Shown here piece by piece: positions 10,809 through 20,389 of a stretch of 64,000 bases of DNA; the stretch's first letter is position 1, and each line of letters begins with the position of its first letter. The stretch comes from Clitoria ternatea. Lineage: Eukaryota > Streptophyta > Magnoliopsida > Fabales > Fabaceae. The translations under genes and the position numbers were made by a program. The DNA is taken from positions 94,744,001 through 94,808,000 of the forward strand of contig CM075676.1 of NCBI GenBank assembly GCA_037962975.1, written 5' to 3'. The notes under the pieces were generated by a model, which did no database searches, was not told the DNA's origin, and saw only the letters and a list, made by a program, of their open reading frames with translations.

Positions 10809-13474
10809 ATGCGCCCTAGAGCAGGCCACGCTGGTCCTTCAAACAGGGGGAGTTTTGGCTCTCGCGCCCCCCTTAGCCACCGTGGTGGGAGGATTCCAGC
10901 GAATCCTCCTGTGGCTGGGCCCCATCTCTCAGAGAGAGCCGAAGCCTCTTCCTCACGAGCGTCTTCTTCCCAACGTCGCTCTGAGGCTCCCCTTGATTCG
11001 AGGGCTACCAGCCGCTCTGATGAGGGGTCAAGTGCTGAAGGTTACCTCTCTGACGATGTTGCTTTTTACCACAGTACCTACGCGTTCCACCGTGCCTGCG
11101 CAACTATGGACCTTCCAAGACGTGGAAAAACACCGGTTCTCCGCTCTGCTGAAGGGTGTGTCAACGTTGTTGCACACCGGCTTGACTGGGAGAAACTCAA
11201 CAGGGAGAAACCCTACTGCTAGGTGGAGGAGGAATTCCTAGAGATCCCTTCGCACCATGCAAGTGAAGAGGAATGCACGGTCTCTTTCCGCTGCAAAATA
11301 TATTCAGATAAAAAGTACAAGGCACGATACGCTGTGATGGCACCACATCCCTCTGAAAGAATATGCCACAGCGTCCCTGATGTGAGGTCGGTCTACATGT
11401 ACGACTTCGTCTTCTTGAAATTGGGAGTACGCTTCCCCATGACGGAGTTCCAGATGGCCGTCCTGCGCTTCCTAGACTGCGCCCCCACCCAGCTGCATCC
11501 CAACGGTTGGGGTCTTGTCCGGGCTCTGGAAGTTCTGGGGGAGCATTTCAACTTCTCCGCCACTGTGGCCAAGCTATTTTACTATTGCCAAGTGGTCCGC
11601 CGTGCTAATAAGAAGACGGCCTTGGGTTCATTACTCTCCGTAGTGACTCAAGGGTGATAAATTTCAAGTCTTATACGGAATCCGCGAAGGTGGATGGACG
11701 CTCCTTCAAACACTACTACACGCGGGTCCGGATTCAACCAAATAAGCCGGTCTTCTGGCGGAACAAGGAGGGGTTTACCAAGTTTCCCCTTAGCTGGACG
11801 CACGAGCATTTTCTCCTTATGAGCCGTGCTTATTATACAGACGGGAGCGAACTTTCCCCTCACTCTGTTGAGGTCTTGAGTACCATGCAGACGGCCTCAA
11901 AGACCCTCAAGGGATTTTCCAGCAGGCTCCTTCTGGCCGAGGATGACATCAGAAACGCCTACCTCCGTAATATCCGCTCTTAATCTCTTTCTGCTGTATG
12001 GTTATTAATGAACTGGTTATTTTTTCTCCTTGTATGCTTATTCAACCTTTCTTGTTTTGCAGAACAAATCGAAAAAGCCTGCCCAGAGATGTTGTCGTTA
12101 AGGACCATGATGGCTGACGATGATTCCTCCTCTGAGGAGAACGAAATCCAGGTGAAGAGGAACGCTACCAAGACTCCACTCATTCCCTTGACCTCTGCTG
12201 TAGGTGAAGAAGTTCCTTTGTTCGACGAGGAAGAAACAGAACAACAACCTGAGGCCACTGGAGTGGGCGACAAGGAGGCCGCCCCGGAGAAGAGGAAAAA
12301 GAGGCACCTGGTCAAGAAGGCAGATCAGGAAAAGCCCTCCTCTGGTGACCCTGCGAAGAAGCGTCAGAGGACGGCCGAAGAGACTGGATTGAAGAAGGAT
12401 AAGGGAAAGAAACCTGTTCCTGAATCCTCCACCCCTTCTTCACAGAATGCTTCAGAGCCGGACTCTGGGAATGGTCCTCCTCCGGCGTTTGAGCCTCCGC
12501 GTGACTCCTTCCTCTCCCCTTACTTGTGGTTTCAGGGGTCCATGCCTCCTACTCTTCCAAAGGCACAGTATTGCCTCCGCCCTTCCCTCGACGCTGCTGG
12601 GGTCCGAGGTGCTTGTAAGGCCGGGCGTTGGCAGCTTGATGAACTGTCCGGCCTCCTTGAGTCCCTGAGCGAGAAGGCAGATTATATGGATCAAGTTGAA
12701 AAACTTGAGACCGAACTCGCGGTGAAGGAGAAATGGGCGACCAAGCAAGCTGAAGTTCATAGGGGCGTCGAGTCAGAATTGAAGAAAACTAAGGAAACGC
12801 TCTAGAGGAAAATTGAAGAGGCGAGCCAAGTTCATTTTCCGAACAAGGCTCTAGAGCGGGAAGTTGCCGACCTCCAAAATAAGAACAAATCCATACCCCT
12901 CCTTGAAGAAGAATTACAACTGGAGAAGAAGAGATTGGCTAAGCTTGCTGACGATCTCAAAATGATGGAGGACGGTCGCAACAAAGACCTTGGGGAGTGG
13001 GAGATCATTCGGAAGGAGATGCAAGCCCAAATTGATGAACTCAAGAAGGGTGGTGCGAATGCTGGGCCTTCAGAAGAGGATTTTGCCAAGGTTCAGAGAA
13101 AACTAGCTGCAGCGAAGGCCAAGGCTTCCAAAGCCTTGGAGATATGCAAAAATGTGGCGTATGAATCCTTCGGCCTGACCCTTCATCAAGTCTACTATCG
13201 TAACCCTGGAGTGCAACTGAATCTGTACGGATTAGATCCGTTCTTCGAATTCCATGGGGGAAGACTTGTCGAAGTTCATAAGGACGGCTCGCACCATGAA
13301 CCCCGTGCATCTCTGTATGAACTGCCTCCCCTTCCAGAAGGTCAGAGTATGGAGCCAACAATGTCCACCGCTGCCTCTGGAGCTGAAGCACAAGAAGGTG
13401 CCCAAACTGGAGTGGAGGACAAGACGGAGAAGGCAGGAGTGCCCACTGCGGAGGATCAAGCACCGGCCTCTTAA
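10809..13474 (+). pseudogene. Antisense ORF (aORF) of the Tat element, Transposase_28-like with coiled coil
   Basis: Encoded opposite to gag-pol, between pol and the 3' LTR. From the ATG at 10809 the protein begins with a basic Ser/Arg-rich region, then a globular part (RFPMTEFQMAVLRFLDCAPT, NGWGLVRALEVLGEHFNFSA) typical of the 'putative gypsy type transposon' family (PF04195). A KR-rich acidic/basic linker (about 12100-12440) follows, then a long coiled coil (VEKLETELAVKEKW to EMQAQIDELKK) and a conserved C-terminal block (FGLTLHQVYYRNPGVQLNLY). A 96-bp intron is clear at 11967-12062 (donor GTAATA, acceptor TTTTGCAG) and restores AYLQQIEKACPEM. The copy is broken by TAG at 11220-11222, a frameshift near 11645-11655 and TAG at 12803-12805. 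Function is unknown; regulation of transposition or chromatin is speculation. Confidence 0.75.
11967..12062 (+). other. Intron in the antisense ORF
   Basis: GTAATA donor after the last C of AYLC/Q, a T-rich tract and TTTTGCAG acceptor. Removing it joins the two coding parts in frame, and the ORF closes with a stop shortly inside the intron if it is kept. Confidence 0.7.
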
Positions 13475-14183
13475 TTTATGCTTTATTCTTAGCTGTGTAC
13501 TGGGATCAGCTCCAGCTTTAACTACCTTGTGTCTTGAACAATTTTTATTTTTTGGAAATAAAATTCACTGTTGTTTCTCTTCAACTGCTTACGTCAATTG
13601 TATGATTGTTGAATAACTTAGTGCTATACAATACACTTTATCATTTTCAACACTTCGCGAATCCGTTCTGTGTGGTTACCTAGCTGCTTAAAGCGTACTT
13701 ATCACACCGGATTAAGATAACAAATAGTAACGAATAAGTGACAATTAAGTTAAAGCGTGCCCTGTCCCCAAGTGTAAGTACATTGGGAAAGGAAATTTTA
13801 TCTCAAGGATTACCTTTGAACTTCTTAAAAAGATAGAAATGCTTATCTGTCCTCGAAGATGTAGAGCGGGTACATTAGCGCTCAACCGCTCTAGGGTGGA
13901 TATTCCACAATTGAGGACGGATATTGCCTTTGAATTTTTGTATATCTTTGGCGAGGGTAAGCTTTACGCCTTTCTCTTGAGGTTCGGTTTGGTCCTACTC
14001 CTCAAGTCTTCACACGGTGTTCGGTTCGATCCTACTAACCGTACTTGGAGTTCGGTGCAATCCTACAATCCAAGCCTTCAACACGGGGTTCGGATCAGGG
14101 CTAATCCTGAACCTACTGCGCCCGTTACTCGGGGTTCAACGCGGTTTTCTGTGTGAACCGGCCTACTGCGCCCAAGCCTTCGC
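13475..14183. other. Noncoding centre of the Tat element
   Basis: No coding sequence supported. The part after about 13980 is made of degenerate 'ggttcgg...tcctac' units that grade into the regular 59-bp repeats. Confidence 0.5.
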
Positions 14184-14525
14184 ATGGGGTTCGGTTTGTG
14201 GCCTTGAGGAAGGACCAGCCCTACAACCCATGTAGTCTTCGAATGGGGTTCGGTTTGTGGCCTTGAAAAAGGACCAGCCCTACAACCCATGTTGTCTTCG
14301 AATGGGGTTCGGTTTGTGGCCTTGAAAAAGGACCAGCCCTACAACCCATGTTGTCTTCGAATGGGGTTCGGTTTGTGGCCTTAAAAAAGGACCAGCCCTA
14401 CAACCCATGTTGTCTTCGAATGGGGTTCGGTTTGTGGCCTTGAAAAAGGACTAGCCCTACAACCCATGTTGTCTTCGAATGGGGTTCGGTTTGTGGCCTT
14501 GAAAAAGGACCAGCCCTACAACCCA
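14184..14525. repeat. 59-bp tandem repeat, about six copies
   Basis: The word ATGGGGTTCGGTTTGTGG recurs at 14184, 14243, 14302, 14361, 14420 and 14479, exactly 59 bases apart, with only a few substitutions between units. It lies between the end of integrase and the antisense gene. Tandem repeats at this place are typical of Tat/Ogre elements and can seed satellite DNA. Confidence 0.9.
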
Positions 14526-14530
14526 TTCCA

Positions 14531-14663
14531 CCTCGAGGAGTTACATCGTCAAAACACACGATGTGTGATTGAGATCATCCGTCCTGAGGGGTCTTCATCA
14601 GTTCCTCGAGGAGTTATATCATCAACTACAGAATTGGTAGTTGAGTTCATCCGTCCTGAGGTG
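14531..14663. repeat. Two-copy repeat of 72-73 bp
   Basis: CCTCGAGGAGTTA starts at 14531 and 14604, and CATCCGTCCTGAGG at 14576 and 14648. It directly follows the 59-bp array. Confidence 0.75.
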
Positions 14664-14864
14664 TTTGCGTATTAAACTACGGCTATAAATCACAACACAT
14701 AAGAAAAGTGAGAATGATAGGGCGGTTAAAATGTATTCTTATTAAAATTGAAAGTACATTACATGAAGAGCGTAGTTGGGGTCATGCCTCGTTAAAACCT
14801 TCTTGAGAAAAACCCAATGGGAAAAAACTCAAGTAAGGAAAAAGAGTACACGCCGTCTTACCAA

Positions 14865-17800
14865 CTAGCTGTAATAAACTCGTAAGTTCTGAGTGTTCCA
14901 TTTGTTGCGGATTGGAGTTCCATCAAGTTCTTCCAACCGGTATGACCCTCTTCCAGTTACTTCAGAAACTCTATAAGGACCTTCCCACGTCGGTGCTAGC
15001 TTTCCTTGGTGGGCGAATTTATTCCCCACACTTGCCTTTCTCAAAATAAGATCTCCGGTGTTGAAAGCTCTGTACTGGACACGTTTATTATACCGGAGTG
15101 CTGCCTTTGCTTTTATTGCCTGATCTCTGACGAAGGCCTTTTCCCTTAACTCCTGGAGGACGTCCAGTTCTGATGCCAAATTGGCGTTGTTATCTTCAGC
15201 TGAAAAATACTCCACACGAGCCGATCTTGTTTGTAACTCCACTGGAATCATCGCCTCAACTCCGTACGTCAGCCGGTATGGGGATTCGTTAGTTGAAGAA
15301 TGAGGCGTAGTGCGGTATGCCCATAAAACATGACACAGCTGGTCAGTCCATCCTCCCTTCGCTTCTCCCAGACGCTTCTTCAACCCCTTTAGCACTTCTC
15401 GGTTGGCTACCTTTGCTTGTCCATTGGTTTGGGGGTGTTCAACAGATGAAAATATCTGGATTATCCCCAGTCCTTCAAGCAAATCCGTGAACTTTTTATC
15501 TGTAAACTGGGTGCCATTGTCAGTCACAATCCGCCCTGGCACCCCAAACCGAGCTATGATATTTTCATACATGAAACGTCTTGTTCGTGCAGAAGTGATA
15601 TGCACTACTAGTTCTGCCTCGATCCACTTGGTGAAGTAGTCTACCCCCACGATCAAATATTTGATACCTCCTGGCGCAGTGGGGAATGGACCCAAAATAT
15701 CAAGGCCCCACTGGTAGAACGGCCAAGGCACAGCAAATGAAGATAGCTCTTGGGCCAGTGTATGGTGAAGATTAGAGAATTTTTGATAAGCGTCGCACTT
15801 CCTCACAAAATCTGTAGAATCCTGCTTCACAGTGGGCCACCAATATCCAGCCCTGAGGACTTTTCTCATTAAGCTTCGACCCCCAGCATGGTGCCCACAT
15901 TGCCCCTCGTGCACTTCCTCCAAAACCGCTTGAACCTCATCCTCTCTCAAACACAAGAGATATGGGACAGAGAATCCCCTTTTGTAGAGAACACCATCAA
16001 CCATAGTAAAATATGGCAGCTCCCTCTTCACTCGTCTCCTCTCCTTCTCATCAGTGGGAAGTTGACCATCAGCCAGATAGCGAATATAGGGTATGACCCA
16101 AGAATCCTCATATGGATAGCTTACCATGATGGCATTCAGAGAAGGGTACAGAGGTATGCTAGGCGATGTCAAAGTGCTTTGAACTACCATTGTTGTGCTG
16201 CCGGGCTGCTTTGTACTTGCTAATCTAGACAAGATGTCCGCTCTGGTGTTTTCTTCTCTGGGCACATGCTTGAACTCTAAAACTTCAAATCTACCCTTCA
16301 ACTCATTAACACAATTCAAGTACAATTGAAGTTGCGGCTCCTTCGCCTGGTACTCCCCCTGGATCTGCGAAATCACCAGTTGGGAATCACTGCAGAGTGT
16401 AAGTGTTGATGCTCCGATGTCAATCGCCGCACGGAGACCGGCCAAGCATGCTTCGTATTCAGCTTGGTTGTTGGAGGTTTTGAAATTAAATCGGAGGGAA
16501 ATTTCTAAGTGCACACCATCATCACTTTCCACCACAACACCTGCTCCACAACCTTTGCTATTCGACGATCCATCAACGTAGATGGTCCAATGCGCTCGAG
16601 GGGTGGCCGGGTCCGCCCCAGTCATCTCCACAACAAAATCGGCCAACACTTGCGCCTTGATGGCTCCTCGAGGCTCATATGAAATTTCAAATTCGGACAG
16701 TTCGATATACCATTTTATCATCCTTCCAGCGAGGTCTGGCTTGCTAAACACTGAACGGAGAGGCAAATCCATTCTCACCAATACTGGGTGCGCGTGGAAG
16801 TAGGGCCTCAACCGTCGTGACGCCCACATGACTGCTAGAGCAGCTTTCTCAATCTTCTGATACCTTCCCTCCGCCCCCTGAAACGTCTTACTAGTAAAGT
16901 ACACCGGTCTCTGCCCTTCAGGGGTTTCTTTAACCAAGGCCACGCCTAGGGCTTCATCAGAGATTGCTAAGTACAAGATCAAAGTCTCACCAGGGTCAGG
17001 CTTAACCAAAATTGATGGACTCGAGAGAACGGCCTTGAGCTGCTGGAAGGCTTGCTCTTGCTCCTCTCCCCATTCAAAACTCTTGTGTTTCTTCAACGCC
17101 TTATACAAGGGAAGGGATCTGTGCGCCATCTTGGGCATGAAACGGGCTAGAGCGGCCACTTTCCCATTCAACGATTGGACCTCCCTCAGACTCTTAGGGC
17201 TCTGCATATCCAGGATTGCTTGACATTTCCCCGGGTTAGCCTCAATGCCTCGTTGGGTCAACATAAATCCCAAGAATTTCCCAGCTGGAACGGCAAAGGT
17301 GCATTTTAAAGGGTTTAACCTCATGTTGTACTGCCGAAGCCTAGTGAAAACTTGGCGCAGATCTTCAATGTGGTCTCCTCCGGCGGGCGTTTTGGCTATA
17401 ATATCATCAATATAAACTTCGACTAGCCTTGTATGCATCCCTTCAAAGACTTTGTTAATCATGCGTTGATAGGTAGCGCCGGCGTTCTTCAATCCAAAAG
17501 GCATGACGGTGTAGCAGAAAACACCGCGGTCATTGATGAAGGCAGTTTTCTCCTGGTCTCCCTCCCACATCGGAATCTGGTTATACCCCGAATAAGCATC
17601 CATGAAACTGAGGTACTGGTAACCAGATGAGTCATCCACCATGCGATCAATGTTGGGCAGGGGATATGGATCCTTGGGGCAGCAACGGTTAAGATCCACA
17701 TAATCTGTGCACATTCTCCATTTGCCATTGGCCTTCTGCACCATTACCACATTAGAAAGCCAAGATGAGTAGCGTATCTCCCTTATAAAGCCTGCTTTCA

Positions 17801-18215
17801 ACAACTCCTTCGTCTGCTCACAAGCCGCCCTCTGCTTCTCCGGTCCCAACCTCCTCTTCTTCTGGGCCACCGGTCTTGTTTCAGGGTACACAGCAAGCTT
17901 GTGGCAACAGAAATCAGGGTCCATCCCGGGCATGTCTGCTGCTGTCCATGCGAAAAGATCTTTGAACTCCTGCAAAAGGGCTAATAAGCGTTGCTCCATA
18001 GCAAACTCCAGCTTATCATTGATGTGCGTGACCTTTTCTGGGGAATCTCCTAAGACAATATCCCTGGAACCACCATCCGGTGTGGGCTTAGAGGGATTGA
18101 GTGGATCAATCTTCAATTCCGCTTTGGGGTCCAGGTCAATGAGACTGACAGACCCTGCCGCTGTTCCTCCGTCATTCAGCTTCCTCTTCTTGTTGAACGC
18201 TTCCAACTTAACCAT
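14865..18215 (-). CDS. Tat pol: RT, RNase H, second RNase H, integrase (integrase-defective)
   Basis: 1116 codons open. RT spans about residues 150-330 with YPLPNIDRMVDD and the active site VYIDDIIAKT near residue 267. The first RNase H follows (SDEALGVALVKETPEG, PVYFTSKTFQGAEGRYQKIE). A second, plant-type RNase H starts near residue 540 (WTIYVDGSSNSKGCGAGVVV, NNQAEYEACLAGL, LCSDSQLVISQI). Integrase begins near 770. Its zinc finger should end CDACQ but here reads KCDAYQKF, losing a Cys. Catalytic Asp residues are in WGLDILGPF and VTDNGTQFTD, but the third acid is replaced: PQTNGQAKVANREVL has Lys exactly 35 residues after the second Asp, where Glu belongs. So it should be unable to integrate by itself. 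It is in the same frame as the protease, separated by one TGA. Confidence 0.9.
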   Translation of the reverse strand: MVKLEAFNKKRKLNDGGTAAGSVSLIDLDPKAELKIDPLNPSKPTPDGGSRDIVLGDSPEKVTHINDKLEFAMEQRLLALLQEFKDLFAWTAADMPGMDPDFCCHKLAVYPETRPVAQKKRRLGPEKQRAACEQTKELLKAGFIREIRYSSWLSNVVMVQKANGKWRMCTDYVDLNRCCPKDPYPLPNIDRMVDDSSGYQYLSFMDAYSGYNQIPMWEGDQEKTAFINDRGVFCYTVMPFGLKNAGATYQRMINKVFEGMHTRLVEVYIDDIIAKTPAGGDHIEDLRQVFTRLRQYNMRLNPLKCTFAVPAGKFLGFMLTQRGIEANPGKCQAILDMQSPKSLREVQSLNGKVAALARFMPKMAHRSLPLYKALKKHKSFEWGEEQEQAFQQLKAVLSSPSILVKPDPGETLILYLAISDEALGVALVKETPEGQRPVYFTSKTFQGAEGRYQKIEKAALAVMWASRRLRPYFHAHPVLVRMDLPLRSVFSKPDLAGRMIKWYIELSEFEISYEPRGAIKAQVLADFVVEMTGADPATPRAHWTIYVDGSSNSKGCGAGVVVESDDGVHLEISLRFNFKTSNNQAEYEACLAGLRAAIDIGASTLTLCSDSQLVISQIQGEYQAKEPQLQLYLNCVNELKGRFEVLEFKHVPREENTRADILSRLASTKQPGSTTMVVQSTLTSPSIPLYPSLNAIMVSYPYEDSWVIPYIRYLADGQLPTDEKERRRVKRELPYFTMVDGVLYKRGFSVPYLLCLREDEVQAVLEEVHEGQCGHHAGGRSLMRKVLRAGYWWPTVKQDSTDFVRKCDAYQKFSNLHHTLAQELSSFAVPWPFYQWGLDILGPFPTAPGGIKYLIVGVDYFTKWIEAELVVHITSARTRRFMYENIIARFGVPGRIVTDNGTQFTDKKFTDLLEGLGIIQIFSSVEHPQTNGQAKVANREVLKGLKKRLGEAKGGWTDQLCHVLWAYRTTPHSSTNESPYRLTYGVEAMIPVELQTRSARVEYFSAEDNNANLASELDVLQELREKAFVRDQAIKAKAALRYNKRVQYRAFNTGDLILRKASVGNKFAHQGKLAPTWEGPYRVSEVTGRGSYRLEELDGTPIRNKWNTQNLRVYYS

Positions 18216-18239
18216 GTTGAGGCTCAGGTTATAACAATA

Positions 18240-18854
18240 TCAAGTCATCTCCTGATCACCACGGAGAGAGGACACACCGTTGTCCTTGTCAATGAATTTG
18301 ATCAAGAGGTGAGGAGTGGATACAATTGCTTCCATCGCGTTCAGTGTTGGACGGCCTATGATACCGTTGTATGGGGATTCCACGTCAATCACCAGGATTC
18401 TTGACTTGACCGTTCTTGCACCAGGCTCTCCTTCAAAAGAAATTAGAGTGTCAAGATACCCCTTGGTGGGTTGCTTGGCTCCATTAAACGCTGTGAGTTC
18501 TTGTGTGTAGGGTTGTAAATCTGCATCATTGAAACCCATTCGTTTGAAACAATTATAAAAGATAACATCACAAGAACTTCTCTGATCGACGAGGATCCTC
18601 TTGACATCCTTGTTGGCTATGACTGCCACAATAACTACTGCATCATCACCTCCTGGAATTGTTGGGCCAAAGTCATCATCAGTAAATGACACCGTCGGGG
18701 CTGTCATACCGTCCCTGAAAGGGCGGTTATCCCTCGGTTTGCCCTGGACAGACAGAATCATCCTGTGGTGGTTCTTCCGTGCTGTGATTGATGTTCCTCC
18801 TCCCACAAATCCTCCAGCGATCATCTCAATCACTTCTCGTCTGCCCTGCCTCTG
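18240..18854 (-). pseudogene. Tat protease region between two in-frame stops
   Basis: It continues the gag frame after a TAG (18857-18855) and ends in TGA (18242-18240), after which pol continues in the same frame. It contains GPTIPGGDDAVVIVAVIANK, the active-site strand RILVDQRSSCDVIFY and the flap-side SPYNGIIGRPTLNAMEAI. In the family the catalytic motif is D-x-G-S-S; here Gly is Arg (GGA to AGA would explain it). The TGA replaces an Arg codon: the related element at 61850 reads QIARYCYN where this one reads EMT-stop-YCYN, consistent with CGA to TGA. The TAG could be a programmed leaky stop or a CAG-to-TAG mutation. Confidence 0.75.
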
Positions 18855-20339
18855 CTACTGGGGCATGTTATTTTGCTGGGCACCTTCAGCAATCACTACT
18901 CCCTTCTGCTTCTCAGCTGCAGTGAACTTCCTTGCCGGGTTACGTGTATTATCATCTTCATCATCAGGATCTCTATTCCTTTTCTCCATCCTCTGAGGCT
19001 CGTCCACAGATTTCTCCTTAAACAAATACTGCTTCAGCTTTCCTTCCCGAAGGAGAGTTTCCACCATATTTTTTAACGCTTTGCACTCATCAGTGTTGTG
19101 TCCTGTCTGTTCATGGAACATGCAATATTTACGTGGGTTACCACCCCTCTTGACTGGGGCTGGTTTTCTTATCCCAAAGACGTTCAAAGTTGGCCAACCA
19201 ACCTCCCTCATGATTTGTGAATGGCTAGTGTTCAACGGAGCATAGTTGTCGAACGATGATACACGCCTATCTCGCGGATGCGGACGAGCGTTCATAAAGT
19301 CTTCTCTAAAGGCATGCTTCTCAGGCCTCACTCTCTCCTTTTCTCTCCGTGGCTGCTGAGTGGGTGCTGAAGGCTTCATCCTTGTCGTAGTTGCCTCCAG
19401 ATGCATCTCTATGCCCACGTACTTAGAAGCTTTCCTTCGAAACTCCTCAAAGGTTGTTGGGGGGCTCTTTGCCAAAGATAGGGCAAAGGCTGAGCCAGGC
19501 TGAAGAGCTTCCACTACAATATGGAGTTGTATGGCCTCCGTGAGGTTAGGGAACAAAGCAGCCTCCTTATAAAACCTTTTCAAGAACTCCTTAAGAGTTT
19601 CAGTTTCTCCCTGCCTTATCTGGGCCAGGGTGTGAGAAGTTCTTGGGATATCCCTAGAGATGACAAAATGGCTTTCGAATGCAGCAGCCATTTCTTCCCA
19701 AGAGTCTATAGATCCTGAGGGTAAGCTTTTAAACCAACTGAGAGCCTCCTCCGTCAACGTTCTTGGGAACATTCTGCACATAACATCTTCGTCTGCTCCT
19801 AAATACATAGCTTCATAAACATAAGCATCCAAATGCTTAGTGGGGTCGGTCTCTCCATTATACTTCCCAATCGACAGTGGCTGAGTTGTTTGCAAATGTT
19901 TTGGGATGATAATGCTCATCAGCCTTCTTGAGAAAGGGACACTAAGCTTGTACGTCCCGGAAGTCACCACCGCCTGCTCCCTTCTCCTGGTACTGACTCT
20001 ATCGCCAGAGTCTTGCGTCTGCTCTCTCTCTTCATATGTGGGGATCTTCGAATACTGGAGGGTTGTAGATCTATCCCTCGCTGATACATGATGAGCATCC
20101 TCTGCATGGGACGCTGCCCTGTCCCCAGCTCCTCCTCTCTCCCGCTTCAACTCCATCAGCTCCTCCCTAAGTTGCCTGATGACCTCATCGCGAGGGTCAG
20201 GCGTTTGCATTTGCACCATCCTCCGAGTTTGAGTTACAGGGGACTCAAAGACGAGTCTCCTTCCAGTCTGTTGATGGGTCACATCCTCCACGTGACCATC
20301 AACGAAATCTCTCCCATCACCTTCCATCGTGACAACCAA
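18855..20339 (-). CDS. Tat gag polyprotein
   Basis: 494 aa from the ATG at 20339, the first ATG downstream of the primer site. The N-terminal third is charged and helical (DEVIRQLREELMELKRERGG). The retrotransposon gag domain (PF03732) follows: PKHLQTTQPLSIGKYNGETD, MYLGADEDVMCRMFPRTLTE, ALSWFKSLPSGSIDSWEEMA, then SLKEFLKRFYKEA-type helices and ALQPGSAFALSLAKSPP. A nucleocapsid-like zinc finger KYCMFHEQTGHNTDECKALK (C-x4-H-x4-H/C type) is near residue 420. It would form the particle that packages element RNA in the cytoplasm. No internal stop or frameshift. It ends at TAG directly before the protease. Confidence 0.9.
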   Translation of the reverse strand: MVVTMEGDGRDFVDGHVEDVTHQQTGRRLVFESPVTQTRRMVQMQTPDPRDEVIRQLREELMELKRERGGAGDRAASHAEDAHHVSARDRSTTLQYSKIPTYEEREQTQDSGDRVSTRRREQAVVTSGTYKLSVPFSRRLMSIIIPKHLQTTQPLSIGKYNGETDPTKHLDAYVYEAMYLGADEDVMCRMFPRTLTEEALSWFKSLPSGSIDSWEEMAAAFESHFVISRDIPRTSHTLAQIRQGETETLKEFLKRFYKEAALFPNLTEAIQLHIVVEALQPGSAFALSLAKSPPTTFEEFRRKASKYVGIEMHLEATTTRMKPSAPTQQPRREKERVRPEKHAFREDFMNARPHPRDRRVSSFDNYAPLNTSHSQIMREVGWPTLNVFGIRKPAPVKRGGNPRKYCMFHEQTGHNTDECKALKNMVETLLREGKLKQYLFKEKSVDEPQRMEKRNRDPDDEDDNTRNPARKFTAAEKQKGVVIAEGAQQNNMPQ

Positions 20340-20368
20340 ACTTCTGCGAAAATGGGAATAACTCTAAC

Positions 20369-20389
20369 GAGTCCCACTGGGCGTGCCAA
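20369..20389 (-). promoter_or_regulatory. Primer binding site of the Tat element
   Basis: On the minus strand TTGGCACGCCCAGTGGGAC directly follows the 5' LTR. The right-hand Tat relic has a close variant, TTGACACATCCAGTGGGAC, at the same place (57156). I cannot name the tRNA with certainty. Confidence 0.65.

Noticed and set aside
10855..13616. Other frames overlapping the antisense ORF
   Set aside because: Shorter, with Pro/Ser/Arg-rich composition from a shifted reading of the aORF; the chosen frame has the conserved domain, intron and coiled coil.
14184..14525. Possible CRISPR array because of regular spacing
   Set aside because: The whole 59-bp unit is repeated with no unique spacers, and this is a plant retrotransposon.
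15403..20091. Many short plus-strand frames opposite Tat gag-pol
   Set aside because: Shadows of the long minus-strand ORFs; unlike the frame at 10809-13474 they lack length, domains and a promoter.
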